Of a stretch of DNA of 64,000 nt, positions 17,387 through 26,096 are shown one piece after another (position 1 is the stretch's first letter; each line of letters begins with the position of its first letter). A program made the translations under genes and the position numbers. Source of the stretch: an uncultured Eubacteriales bacterium (GTDB lineage: Bacteria; Bacillota; Clostridia; Tissierellales; Peptoniphilaceae). The notes beneath the pieces were generated by a model. The model did not search any database. It was not told the origin of the DNA and saw only the letters and a list, made by a program, of their open reading frames with translations. The DNA lies in contig UQFH01000001.1 in NCBI GenBank assembly GCA_900540185.1, positions 62,001-126,000 of the forward strand, given 5' to 3'.

Positions 17387-17433
17387 ACCCATAGAAATGG
17401 TTTTATGAAAAATTATTTCTACGGGTCTTTTTT
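17387..17433 (+). terminator. Terminator of rpmB, possibly shared with thiN
   Basis: ACCC-TAGAAAT pairs with ATTTCTA-GGGT with one A-C mismatch across an AT-rich loop, followed by CTTTTTTATAT on plus. On the minus strand it lies just past the thiN stop and is followed by TTAATTTTATG, so it may serve both genes. Confidence 0.8.
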
Positions 17434-17438
17434 ATATA

Positions 17439-18083
17439 TTATTGAATTTTCTCTTCAATCGGCTCTATCACAACCAAAACGGGATTTCCCTTGACCATGA
17501 TATAGCCCTCATCAACCGTGTAGTTGCTAAGTGTAAGCGTACTGCCACGGTTTATTTTTTTGTCCTTTAAATTCCACCTAAAACCTTTCATGCTAATCGT
17601 CGTGTCGTCGTCATAAAAAGGAACGACAGAAACTTCGAGCCCTTTCGGAATATTTATAACTTCATTGTTTGAAAGAAAGTCACATCGCGTTGAAGCCTCT
17701 CTTATGGAAACTCTTTTGCCGCTTTGCTTGAGCTTAAGAAACAGTCCCAAATTAAAAAGCTCGTGCGAAAGTCTGCCGCCCAAAACACCCGTGAAATCGA
17801 TTCTGTCGAAATCTTTTTCGAGTAAATAGTCTATTGCAAGCTCTAGGTCCGAAAAATCTTTTTCAACCGGATACTCTATAGTTTCCTTCGACTTGAAATG
17901 CTCTCTCACATCTTTGTCTAAAGAATCGAAGTCGCCTATACATAAGTCAAACTCCATATCCGTGCCGTAAAAAGCTTCGGCGCCCTTGTCGCACGCAATC
18001 ACAAAGTCATAGTCGGCGATGATTTTTTTGATATATTTTTTTGAAAAACCTGATGCTCCGACAACAAGTGCTTTATTTGCCAT
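17439..18083 (-). CDS. thiN: Thiamine pyrophosphokinase
   Basis: This enzyme converts thiamine and ATP to thiamine diphosphate. The 214-residue product has the family's FVIACDKGAEAFYG, CIGDFDSLD with its catalytic Asp pair, and VEKDFSDLELAIDYLL. ITGVLGGRLSHELFNL-like sequence (here FTGVLGGRLSHELFNLGLF) follows. It is the last gene of the long gmk operon and overlaps rpe by 11 bases. No TPP riboswitch is visible, which is normal for this operon position. Confidence 0.92.
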   Translation of the reverse strand: MANKALVVGASGFSKKYIKKIIADYDFVIACDKGAEAFYGTDMEFDLCIGDFDSLDKDVREHFKSKETIEYPVEKDFSDLELAIDYLLEKDFDRIDFTGVLGGRLSHELFNLGLFLKLKQSGKRVSIREASTRCDFLSNNEVINIPKGLEVSVVPFYDDDTTISMKGFRWNLKDKKINRGSTLTLSNYTVDEGYIMVKGNPVLVVIEPIEEKIQ

Positions 18084-18729
18084 TTAAAATGTCCTTGAAG
18101 TCTTGATAGTTTTTGTTGAAGTCGCCCTTTAAAAGAGATGAACCGCTGACCACAATGTCCGCTCCGGCATCAACAACATCTTTAAGATTATTCACGCCGA
18201 TACCGCCGTCAACTTCGATTTTTGTTTCAAGTCCGGCATTAACAATCATGCTTTTAATCTTTTCGATTTTCTTTAATTGCGACGCGATAAATTTTTGTCC
18301 GCCAAATCCGGGATTCACACTCATAACAAGAACCATGTCCGCGACTTCAAGCACATATTTAATCGCTTCTTCGGATGTTGCCGGATTTAAAGCAACGCCC
18401 GACTTCATACCGAGTTTTCGAATTTGCGACAAATCGCGTTCAAGATGAGTCGACGCTTCAGAATGAATCGTGAGATACTCGACTCCGATTTTTTGATAAA
18501 TCTCAAAATATCTGTTCGGCTCCATAATCATCAAATGCGCATCCATACCCACATTTGAAATCTTTTTTATATGCTCCAAAATCATCGGGCCGTAGCTGAT
18601 GTTCGGAACAAACATTCCGTCCATAACGTCCATATGAAACAAATCAATTCCGGCACTTTCCATCATCTTAATATCATTTTCCAGATTGAGAAAATCTGCG
18701 CTCAATATACTTGGTGCAATTCTTACCAT
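18073..18729 (-). CDS. rpe: Ribulose-phosphate 3-epimerase
   Basis: This TIM-barrel enzyme interconverts ribulose 5-phosphate and xylulose 5-phosphate in the pentose phosphate pathway. The 218-residue protein shows ILSADFLNLENDIKMME at the start, the metal-binding HMDVMDGMFVPN, DAHLMIMEPN, VLVMSVNPGFGGQKF and the phosphate-binding VDGGIGVNN. Catalytic acids are present in these segments. It overlaps rsgA by 7 bases and thiN by 11. The rsgA-rpe-thiN order is standard for Firmicutes. Confidence 0.96.
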   Translation of the reverse strand: MVRIAPSILSADFLNLENDIKMMESAGIDLFHMDVMDGMFVPNISYGPMILEHIKKISNVGMDAHLMIMEPNRYFEIYQKIGVEYLTIHSEASTHLERDLSQIRKLGMKSGVALNPATSEEAIKYVLEVADMVLVMSVNPGFGGQKFIASQLKKIEKIKSMIVNAGLETKIEVDGGIGVNNLKDVVDAGADIVVSGSSLLKGDFNKNYQDFKDILNGK

Positions 18730-19589
18730 TTTTCTTTCCTCTCCTTCAATTCTTTAAATAATCTCAAGTAACTTTCATATCTCATTTTGTTGATGTCTCC
18801 ATCTTCCAACGCTTGTTTTACTCTACATCCCGGTTCATTTATATGGGTGCAGGTGTTAAATCTGCATTCGTTTTTATATTTTTGAAACTCTGGAAAAAAA
18901 TCCGAAAGCATTTCACCGTCGTCCAAAGTTTCAAGTTCGAGCGTTGAAAAACCCGGTGTGTCAATCAAATAAAAATCTTCAATCGGGAAAATCTCAACCT
19001 GTCTTGTGGTGTGTTTTCCGCGTCCCAATTTTTTACTTATAATATTTGTTTCCTGCACATCATATCCGTGCAAATTGTTTAAGAAAGTGCTCTTGCCGAC
19101 GCCGCTGTTTCCAACAAGAAGAACCGTCTTTTCGCTCAAATAGTCAAAAATCTCATCGCAGCTATTATTCTTAATTCGCCCCAAAAAAGTTTTTATGCCT
19201 ATAGAAGTATATTCATCGTACAACTCGCTCGCAAGTTCTTCGTTCAAATCCGCCTTTGTGACGAGAAGTATCGGATGCGCATTTTGTTTAAAAGCATAAA
19301 CAGTCAACTTGTCAATCAAATACCTGTCAAATCGCGGTTCATCAATCGATTGAACTATGAGAAATATGTCGATATTTGCCGCTTTCGGTCTTATAAATTC
19401 GTTTCTTCTCTCCGCAACTTCTATAATCGTGTTGTTTTCGGTGGACTCGTCATAATAAACAACGTCGCCCACCAAAAGCTTTACGACTTTTTTTATTTTC
19501 CCGGGACTGTGAAGAACAACTTCTTCGTGTTCTTCGTCAATCCCCGTAAAAATTCCACCTGAAACACTTTTAATAATAGCTTTTTTCAT
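18723..19589 (-). CDS. rsgA: Ribosome small-subunit GTPase RsgA
   Basis: RsgA is a circularly permuted GTPase that checks maturation of the 30S subunit. The 288-residue product has an N-terminal OB fold and the permuted order of G motifs: G4-like TKADLNEE, then G1 GNSGVGKST, then G3 DTPGF. The C-terminal zinc finger is formed by C, C, H and C of CRFNTCTHINEPGC. The ATG shares one base with the prkC stop codon. Length and motifs are typical. Confidence 0.96.
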   Translation of the reverse strand: MKKAIIKSVSGGIFTGIDEEHEEVVLHSPGKIKKVVKLLVGDVVYYDESTENNTIIEVAERRNEFIRPKAANIDIFLIVQSIDEPRFDRYLIDKLTVYAFKQNAHPILLVTKADLNEELASELYDEYTSIGIKTFLGRIKNNSCDEIFDYLSEKTVLLVGNSGVGKSTFLNNLHGYDVQETNIISKKLGRGKHTTRQVEIFPIEDFYLIDTPGFSTLELETLDDGEMLSDFFPEFQKYKNECRFNTCTHINEPGCRVKQALEDGDINKMRYESYLRLFKELKERKEKW

Positions 19590-21709
19590 TATCTTTGTTG
19601 AACCGTAAATGTTTCCGCAAATTCGTCATTTATATAAAGTTCCAAAATTTCACCGACCGGTTGATCCTTAAGATTTATATATGCGACCTCTTCGTCTTTT
19701 GAGAAAGTGTTTTCATAAACCGTTTCACGATTGCCGTCGACAACCTTTACAAGTTTTACAACGCTTTCAGCTACATCTGACGGAAGTGGAACAGCAACGC
19801 TGAACTTAGTTGTGCTTACTTGAGGTTTTTCCGGTTCCGCCGGCTTGTACTCAGGTTTGTTTTCCTCAAGTTGCGCCTCGTTCGGTTTTTCTTCCGGATT
19901 TTCTTCATTCTCTTCCGGCTTTTCTTCCGGTCCCTTTGAGACGTTAAGTTCAATAGTGTCTCCATTTTCAAAAGTTTGATTTGCTTCTGGCGATTGAGAC
20001 AAAACTCTGTCCTTTTCCGTTTCTTCGGAAGCTACATAAACTGCGTCTTTAACAATAAGCCCCTTTTCTTCAAGCATCTTCTTGGCATCTTCGAAATTCA
20101 TTCCCAAAACATTCGGCACAAGATTTTCCTCTGCGCCCTTTCCGTTTGAAATCGAAAGATAGAGTGTATCCCCTTCCGTAATCGACGAACCCGCAATCGG
20201 GTTTTGTGCCAATATTGTGTTTTCTTCTGAATCGTCGTCGACATAATCAACTTCGATTTTTAAGCCGAGTTCTTTTACCTTGGATTCGATTTCTTCGAGT
20301 TTCATTCCGACGTACGAATCAAGTTTCGTCGCCTTTGAATCCACATTTAAAACTACATAAACAGTGCTGTTTTGTTTTACAGTCATTCCTGATTGCGGAT
20401 CTTGACTTAAAACTCCGTATGGCTTTGAGGAATCAGTCGTTTCACTCTTTACTTCGAATTTAAGTCCCATATCTAGAACAGCTTTTCTTGCTTCCGCTTC
20501 GGTCTTTCCGATTAAATTCGGAAGTGCGATTTCTTGAACGATTGAATCTTTTTGAATTTGTTTTAGTTTAGTAAATCCGAGATAAAGTCCCGTCGTCAAA
20601 ACAAATGCCGCTAAAACACCCAGAACTATTGGAATAATTCCGAGTTTCTTTTTCTCGCCGTCGACATAGTCGTCGTAATAATCGTCATCGTCATCATAGT
20701 AATCATCATCATCGAAATCATCGTCATCATAATCGTCGTCATCGTCGTAGTAGTCGTCGTTTTTATTTATTTTTACTTTTTTATTCTTTTGAACCATCTT
20801 GTCAATCTCCGCAGTCGGAATAACTCTTGTTTGGTCGAGCGAATCGTCAATCACATCACTCGGCACAAAAGTTCTCTTTGAGCCTGCCGTGCTCTTTAAA
20901 TCCGTGATTATTTCTTCGACGTTTTGATATCTTTCCGCTTGTTTTTTCATAGTGCACTTCAAGACAACTCTTTCCACGCCTTCAGAAATATCTTCGTTCA
21001 GCTCTCCCGGCGGTGTTATGTCTTCTTGAATATGCTTCATCGCAATCGTGACCGGATTCTCGCCGACAAACGGACGTTTACCGGTTAACATTTCATAAAA
21101 CACAATTCCGAATGAATAGATATCCGTCCTTTGGTCTGTAAATGCACCACGTGCCTGTTCAGGGCTGAAATAGTGCACCGAGCCGATTGCATCCATCGTA
21201 GTTGTCATCGTGTGGTTAGAAGTTGCCCTTGCAATACCGAAATCCGTCACCTTGACGATGCCGTTTTTTGAAATCATAATATTGTGCGGCTTTATATCTC
21301 TGTGGATAACTCCGTGGCTGTGAGCTTCTTTAAGCGCTTCCAAGATTTGAAGTGCAATGTCCACAGCCTCTTCTTCAGGTATAAATCCCTTTTTCTCGAT
21401 GAGTTCCTTGAGCGTGATTCCGTCGATATATTCCATAACAATGAAATATACCGGCTTTCCGTCAAGCTCAATCTCGTGAAAATCATAAATACCTACAATA
21501 TTTGGATGATTTAACTTTGCCGCAGACTGACATTCCATCATGAACTTCTTTACAAATTCTTCATCCTCAGCATATTCGCTTTTAAGAACTTTTATTGCAA
21601 CCAATCTGTCCAGCGTGTGGCATTTTGCCTTATAAACAGTTGCCATACCGCCTTCGCCGATTTGCTCCAAAATTTCATATCTATTAAGTAAAATAGTACC
21701 AATTTCCAT
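19589..21709 (-). CDS. prkC: PASTA-domain Ser/Thr protein kinase
   Basis: This membrane kinase senses peptidoglycan fragments or lipid II and controls wall growth, division and translation. The 706-residue product has a kinase domain (about 1-265) with GEGGMATVYKA, HRDIKPHN, DFGIA and GSVHYFSPEQARG. An acidic juxtamembrane segment follows, with an uninterrupted Asp/Tyr tract at 318-348, then one membrane helix (about 356-378) and three PASTA repeats (about 392-605). A Pro/Glu-rich linker and a C-terminal Ig-like domain complete it. Start ATG 21709 is chosen for GGAG six bases ahead; the longer frame would begin inside stp. It follows stp by one base, and stp encodes the opposing phosphatase. 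Confidence 0.95.
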   Translation of the reverse strand: MEIGTILLNRYEILEQIGEGGMATVYKAKCHTLDRLVAIKVLKSEYAEDEEFVKKFMMECQSAAKLNHPNIVGIYDFHEIELDGKPVYFIVMEYIDGITLKELIEKKGFIPEEEAVDIALQILEALKEAHSHGVIHRDIKPHNIMISKNGIVKVTDFGIARATSNHTMTTTMDAIGSVHYFSPEQARGAFTDQRTDIYSFGIVFYEMLTGKRPFVGENPVTIAMKHIQEDITPPGELNEDISEGVERVVLKCTMKKQAERYQNVEEIITDLKSTAGSKRTFVPSDVIDDSLDQTRVIPTAEIDKMVQKNKKVKINKNDDYYDDDDDYDDDDFDDDDYYDDDDDYYDDYVDGEKKKLGIIPIVLGVLAAFVLTTGLYLGFTKLKQIQKDSIVQEIALPNLIGKTEAEARKAVLDMGLKFEVKSETTDSSKPYGVLSQDPQSGMTVKQNSTVYVVLNVDSKATKLDSYVGMKLEEIESKVKELGLKIEVDYVDDDSEENTILAQNPIAGSSITEGDTLYLSISNGKGAEENLVPNVLGMNFEDAKKMLEEKGLIVKDAVYVASEETEKDRVLSQSPEANQTFENGDTIELNVSKGPEEKPEENEENPEEKPNEAQLEENKPEYKPAEPEKPQVSTTKFSVAVPLPSDVAESVVKLVKVVDGNRETVYENTFSKDEEVAYINLKDQPVGEILELYINDEFAETFTVQQR
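20666..20758 (-). repeat. GAC/GAT-TAT/TAC tract coding Asp/Tyr residues in prkC
   Basis: Thirty-one consecutive codons encode 22 Asp, 8 Tyr and 1 Phe, in clusters of two to five Asp broken by Tyr. At DNA level this is a GTC/ATC trinucleotide microsatellite on the plus strand. It sits between the kinase domain and the membrane helix. Confidence 0.85.
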
Positions 21710-21710
21710 A

Positions 21711-22433
21711 TTAATCTCCGATCTCTGCAATCAAGCAGGTAATATTATCTCTTCCGCCAAGTTTTAACGCTTCGTCGACAATCGCATCGACAATTTTCTG
21801 CGGACATTCATCTCTTTGAACAAATTTTTCGATAGTCTCGTCGTCAAGATAAGTCGTAACTCCGTCCGAGCAAATAAAAATCTTTTTAACATCCGTCGCA
21901 TCAATTGAACCGATTGCCGGTTCAACAATCGACGAGGAGCCAAGCGCTTGTGTGATATAATTTTTCAAATCCGCTCTGTCCTTGCTGTTTAAAATTACGC
22001 CCTTTTCGATAAGTTCTCCAATCAAAGTGTGGTCTTTGGAAATCATCAAAAGTTTGTCCTTTAAAACATAAATTCTGCTGTCGCCTATATGTGCATAATA
22101 AATCTTTTTATTGTAAAAAATCGCAAGGCTGAAAGTCGTTCCCATGCCGCGCATTTCGTCGTCATTCTTGCCTTTTAAATAAATTTTTATGTTGGCTTTG
22201 TTCACAAGATCCCTTAAAATTTGAAGAATCTCATCATCCGTCTTTCCTTCAAACGAAAAGTCAAATTCCTCCACAAAGTCTCTCGCCATCTGGCTTGCAA
22301 CCTCGCCCTTTTTGTGACCTCCCATACCGTCACAAACAAGAAAAACATATAGTCCGTTTTCATTTTTGATTAAATAAGCGTCTTCGTTGTTCGGCCGAAT
22401 TTTACCGACATCGCTTTTAGCACTATATATCAT
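21711..22433 (-). CDS. stp: PP2C-type Ser/Thr protein phosphatase
   Basis: This phosphatase reverses PrkC phosphorylation. The 240-residue PPM-family protein has SDVGKIRPNNEDAY, the metal-binding CDGMGGHKKGEVAS, THIGDSR-like AHIGDSRIYVL, FICSDGVTTY and GGRDNITCLI near the end. There is no membrane segment. It is directly upstream of prkC (one base apart) and abuts rlmN without a gap. Also called prpC. The kinase-phosphatase pairing supports the assignment. Confidence 0.95.
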   Translation of the reverse strand: MIYSAKSDVGKIRPNNEDAYLIKNENGLYVFLVCDGMGGHKKGEVASQMARDFVEEFDFSFEGKTDDEILQILRDLVNKANIKIYLKGKNDDEMRGMGTTFSLAIFYNKKIYYAHIGDSRIYVLKDKLLMISKDHTLIGELIEKGVILNSKDRADLKNYITQALGSSSIVEPAIGSIDATDVKKIFICSDGVTTYLDDETIEKFVQRDECPQKIVDAIVDEALKLGGRDNITCLIAEIGD

Positions 22434-23462
22434 TTAATAATTCCTTTCCTTGTACTTGCGTCTCAATTGACCGCAAGCTCCGTCAATGTCCTTACCCCTA
22501 CTGTTTCTAAATGTTGCGTTCACTCCGTTTGATGTGAGTAAATCGCAAAACTCCCTCGCGGCATTTTTCTTGCCGCCGTCACTGTATTCCTTAATCGGGT
22601 TTAATTCCAAAATGTTCACGTGCGCGTGAATACGTCCTGCAAATTCCCGAATCCTCTTCGCATCGCCCGGCGAATCATTCTCCCCGCCTATTACCATATA
22701 TTCAAATGAAATCCTTCTGTTCGTCTTTTCGTAATAGTATAAAAGAGCATCCATCACACTTTCTATATTATATGCCCTGTTTATCGGCATAAGTTTACTT
22801 CTTTCCTGATCGGTCGTCCTGTGGAGCGAAAGTGCAAGAGTTATTGGAAAATCATAATCCGCAAGCGCTCTAATTTTTTCAGGTATTCCACAAGTTGACA
22901 CCGTGATTTTTCGAAGCGACTTGTCGGCGCCACGTTCATCGCTGATAATTTTTAAAAACTTAACCAAGTTTTCAAAATTGTCGAGCGGTTCCCCCTGGCC
23001 CATAATGACAATGTTTTCAATGCGCCCGTTTTCCTTTTCAATTTCATAAATTTGTCTAAGCATTTCGGCTGCAGTAAGGTCTCTTGCCTTACCGCCTTTG
23101 GTGGATGCACAGAAAACGCATCCCATATTGCAACCGACTTGCGATGATATGCAGATGGATTTTCTGTCCTCATAAGCCATATAAACCGCTTCGACAATCT
23201 CTCCGTCCGGAAGTTCGAGCAAATATTTTATTGTGTCGTCAAGTTTCGATATCGCTCTATGAATTATTTTTACTTCCGTAAGTGCGCATTCGTTTTTCAG
23301 CTTTTCGCGCAAATCCTTTTTTAAAACTGTAATCTCATCGAGCGATTCGGCTTTGTTTTTATGGATAAATGAAAAAATTTGTCCGGCTCTATATTTTTGT
23401 AGTCCATGTTTTTCTACAAATTCTTCCATTTCTGAAAAATCCAAATCATCTAAATAAATCAT
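22434..23462 (-). CDS. rlmN: Dual-specificity 23S rRNA/tRNA adenine-C2 methyltransferase RlmN
   Basis: This radical SAM enzyme methylates C2 of A2503 in 23S rRNA and A37 in some tRNAs. The 342-residue product has the cluster motif CNMGCVFC (C111, C115, C118) and GQGEPLDNF, which holds the SAM-contacting region. NILELNPIKEY follows, with the conserved cysteine pair completed near AREFCDLL and the C-terminal GACGQLRRKY. Length and motifs are typical. It lies between rsmB and stp in the conserved operon. Confidence 0.96.
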   Translation of the reverse strand: MIYLDDLDFSEMEEFVEKHGLQKYRAGQIFSFIHKNKAESLDEITVLKKDLREKLKNECALTEVKIIHRAISKLDDTIKYLLELPDGEIVEAVYMAYEDRKSICISSQVGCNMGCVFCASTKGGKARDLTAAEMLRQIYEIEKENGRIENIVIMGQGEPLDNFENLVKFLKIISDERGADKSLRKITVSTCGIPEKIRALADYDFPITLALSLHRTTDQERSKLMPINRAYNIESVMDALLYYYEKTNRRISFEYMVIGGENDSPGDAKRIREFAGRIHAHVNILELNPIKEYSDGGKKNAAREFCDLLTSNGVNATFRNSRGKDIDGACGQLRRKYKERNY

Positions 23463-23463
23463 A

Positions 23464-24723
23464 TTATCTCACTTTTAATAAACTTGCAAAGAAACCTTCG
23501 TGTTCATCATTTAACATAAATGTCTCGTTCCACAAAACTTCCATTCCGAGTTCCGACTTCGCATATTCGAGCACATCCTCGTTTTCCTGTTTTAAAATCG
23601 AGCAAGTCGAATAAATAATATATCCGTCATCTTTCACATAGTTTTTTGCATTCGAAAGAATCTTTTTTTGTGTAACGTTTAACTCATCAATTGAATTTTG
23701 ATGAATCTTGTATTTAAGCTCGGGTCTTCTTCTTATAACGCCGCTTCCGCTGCACGGAACGTCAGCGACAACCAAATCATAATTTCCGCCCTCATATTCC
23801 GTCGCATCCGAAAGTTTTGCAATGACATTGCTTAAACCCCAAGTGTTTATATTTTTCAAAAGAAGGTTCACGCGTGTGTCGTTTATATCCCCGGAAACAA
23901 TTTTCGGAGAGCCGAGCGCATCCGAAATGAGAAGTGTCTTCCCTCCCGGTGCTGCGCAAAGGTCTATCGCAGTTTTTATATTTTCTTTTTCGATATTTGA
24001 AAACGCATTTCTTATAAATGAGGTCGAGTAGTCCAAAATTGCAACGTCACCTTTTTCAAAAAACGGTTTCAAGGCTGCGTGATTGAAATTTTTAATAAAT
24101 ATAAAATCTTCTTTTTGTGTATATTCCATCGAATTTTCATCAAGAACCTTTAGAAGTTCCGCTTCATTTCTTCTCACATACACGTGAACAAGCGGACTTT
24201 CAAAGCTGTGTTTTAAAAAGCTTTCAATTTCCTCATCGCTCAAATTCACTCTTAGAAGTTTTAAAAATTCTTCGCTCACGGAATATTTTATTGAAAAGTC
24301 CGAGTTTTCTATATCTTTTAAAATTTTATCCTTCTCTCTTTGCACACTTCTCAAAATTCCGTTCGCAAAACTCGCCGCACCTTTGTGAGTCTTGTTTTTT
24401 ACCATCTCCACAACCTCATAGATTGCGGCATACGGCTTTATATTTGTGTAAAGAAGATGATAGATACCGATATAAATCAAAATCCTTACTTCGTCTTGAA
24501 TCTTGTTTTTCTTCATATTTGAAAAACTGTCCAAAATATATTGAAGTGTGATTTTTCTTTCAATCACTCCGTAAACCGTGTCCGTAATAAAAGGCATGTG
24601 TTCGCTTTTCACGCGTCTAAGTGCATCGTTTGAAAATCTCCCGTTTATAATCGAGTCATACAAAACATTGTAGATTATTTCTCTGTCGTTTGTCGGCGTT
24701 TCTTTTTTAACTCTCTTTGCCAT
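23464..24723 (-). CDS. rsmB: 16S rRNA (cytosine-967-C5) methyltransferase
   Basis: RsmB forms m5C967 in 16S rRNA. The 419-residue protein has an N-terminal NusB-like RNA-binding domain (about 1-140). The SAM-dependent domain follows with DLCAAPGGKTLLISD, the PCSGSG of ADVPCSGSGVIRRRPE (holding one catalytic Cys) and STCSI (holding the other). ATG 24723 is chosen because GAGGG lies about 8 bases ahead; the in-frame TTG two codons up has no such site. It overlaps fmt by 17 bases. Confidence 0.94.
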   Translation of the reverse strand: MAKRVKKETPTNDREIIYNVLYDSIINGRFSNDALRRVKSEHMPFITDTVYGVIERKITLQYILDSFSNMKKNKIQDEVRILIYIGIYHLLYTNIKPYAAIYEVVEMVKNKTHKGAASFANGILRSVQREKDKILKDIENSDFSIKYSVSEEFLKLLRVNLSDEEIESFLKHSFESPLVHVYVRRNEAELLKVLDENSMEYTQKEDFIFIKNFNHAALKPFFEKGDVAILDYSTSFIRNAFSNIEKENIKTAIDLCAAPGGKTLLISDALGSPKIVSGDINDTRVNLLLKNINTWGLSNVIAKLSDATEYEGGNYDLVVADVPCSGSGVIRRRPELKYKIHQNSIDELNVTQKKILSNAKNYVKDDGYIIYSTCSILKQENEDVLEYAKSELGMEVLWNETFMLNDEHEGFFASLLKVR

Positions 24724-25630
24724 CCACAAATCCCTCTAAACTATTTCCAAGTAAAAATGACTTCGCATCCATTCTCTTCTTGCCCGGTGCTTGAATATTT
24801 AGAATCTCAACCGAAGCGTCACCCGCTCCGATAAAAATCCTTCCCTTGTCACATTGGATTTCACCCGGCGCAAGATTTAAATCAGAAGTCCTTGCGTTAA
24901 AAAACTTATAGCGATTTGACTCGATAAAAGCAACCGCGCCGATATGCGTTGAAAGACTATTTATCATATTCTTCACATCGACCGCATTTTTCTTAAAATC
25001 AATAATTGTGTCATCTTTTAAAATCTTTTTCGCATAAGAACTCTCGCCTTCTTGAGGAATCGGTTCAAGTCCTTCCGAAACATCTTTTAAAATCGCATTA
25101 ATTGACTCATTAGTCACATTTAAAAGCTTTTCATTCAGTGTATCAAAAGTCTCGTTCTCAGAAATATCAACTTCGATTTTTCTATAGACGTCTCCTGTGT
25201 CAAGTCCTTTATTCATCCGCATATAGCTGATTCCGGTCTTCTTTTCCTCGAGTAAAATTGCAGATTCAATCGGACTTGCCCCCCTTAAATTCGGAAGAAG
25301 CGATGCGTGAATATTTATCGGAGAAATTTTCGGAATGTTTAAAACTTCCTCACTTAAAAGTGCTCCGTATGCAACAACGAGAAAAAAGTCCGGTGAAATT
25401 TCTCTAAGCTTCGCCTTTCCCACATCGTCTATTCTGTCATATTCCAAAACTTCTATATTATGTTCAAGCGCAACTTTTTTTACAGGTGTCATTTCAACCT
25501 TGTTCCCGCGTTTTCTCACCTTATCGGTTCTAGTGACAACCGCAACGACATTTTCATTCGTGTCGATTAGCTTTTCTAAAACCGAAGCTCCAAATTCAGT
25601 TGAACTGAAAAATACAATACTACTGTTCAT
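24707..25630 (-). CDS. fmt: Methionyl-tRNA formyltransferase
   Basis: Fmt adds a formyl group to initiator Met-tRNA. The 307-residue product begins with a typical IVFFSSTEFGASVLEKL strand-helix. It carries the catalytic region SPINIHASLLPNLRGASPIESAIL (Asn, His and later Asp) and the GISYMRMNKGLDTGDVY segment. ATG 25630 matches the family's usual start and has GGAG close by, but an in-frame TTG three codons up, with AAGGAT ahead, is also possible. It overlaps def by 11 bases. def and fmt act at the two ends of N-formyl-methionine handling. Confidence 0.94.
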   Translation of the reverse strand: MNSSIVFFSSTEFGASVLEKLIDTNENVVAVVTRTDKVRKRGNKVEMTPVKKVALEHNIEVLEYDRIDDVGKAKLREISPDFFLVVAYGALLSEEVLNIPKISPINIHASLLPNLRGASPIESAILLEEKKTGISYMRMNKGLDTGDVYRKIEVDISENETFDTLNEKLLNVTNESINAILKDVSEGLEPIPQEGESSYAKKILKDDTIIDFKKNAVDVKNMINSLSTHIGAVAFIESNRYKFFNARTSDLNLAPGEIQCDKGRIFIGAGDASVEILNIQAPGKKRMDAKSFLLGNSLEGFVDGKES

Positions 25631-26087
25631 AATCTCCAATCATCTTATCCTTGTACAAAATGCCGTCCATGTGATCAATTTCGTGACAAAGTTCTCTCGC
25701 AACAAAATCGTGTGCTTCAAACTCCACATCTTCGCCATCTTCAGTCACATATTTTACTTTTACATAAGTCGGTCTCGGCACAATTCCACGTCTGCCCGGA
25801 ATTGAAAGACAGCCCTCAAGGCCTTCTTCTTCACCGCTCGACTCGACAATTTCAGGGTTTATCAAAACCATAATATCGCCGTCTTCGTTGTCCGGTTCCG
25901 GGTCGATAACGATTATTCGTCTTAAGATTCCGACTTGAACTGCAGCAATTCCAACGCCTTGTTCGTGAAACATAGTTTCCACCATGTCGTCTATGAGTTC
26001 ATAAATCTTATCGTTTATTTCCTTTACCGGCTTTGAAATCTTTCGAAGAATCGGGTCACCGTCAATTCTTATTTTTCTTATTGCCAT
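25620..26087 (-). CDS. def: Peptide deformylase
   Basis: Def removes the formyl group from nascent proteins. The 155-residue product has the three family motifs: GVGIAAVQVG (usually GxGLAAPQVG; here Val replaces Pro), EGCLSIPG with the metal-binding Cys, and CHEIDHMDG with the HExxH metal site. Metal ligands Cys, His and His are all present. The gene is preceded by priA (9-base gap) and overlaps fmt. Length is typical of the short Gram-positive type I form. Confidence 0.95.
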   Translation of the reverse strand: MAIRKIRIDGDPILRKISKPVKEINDKIYELIDDMVETMFHEQGVGIAAVQVGILRRIIVIDPEPDNEDGDIMVLINPEIVESSGEEEGLEGCLSIPGRRGIVPRPTYVKVKYVTEDGEDVEFEAHDFVARELCHEIDHMDGILYKDKMIGDYEQ

Positions 26088-26096
26088 AAAATCTCC

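Noticed and set aside
20206..20463. Plus-strand frame opposite the PASTA region of prkC
   Set aside because: Antisense shadow without a ribosome site; the minus-strand frame has clear domains.
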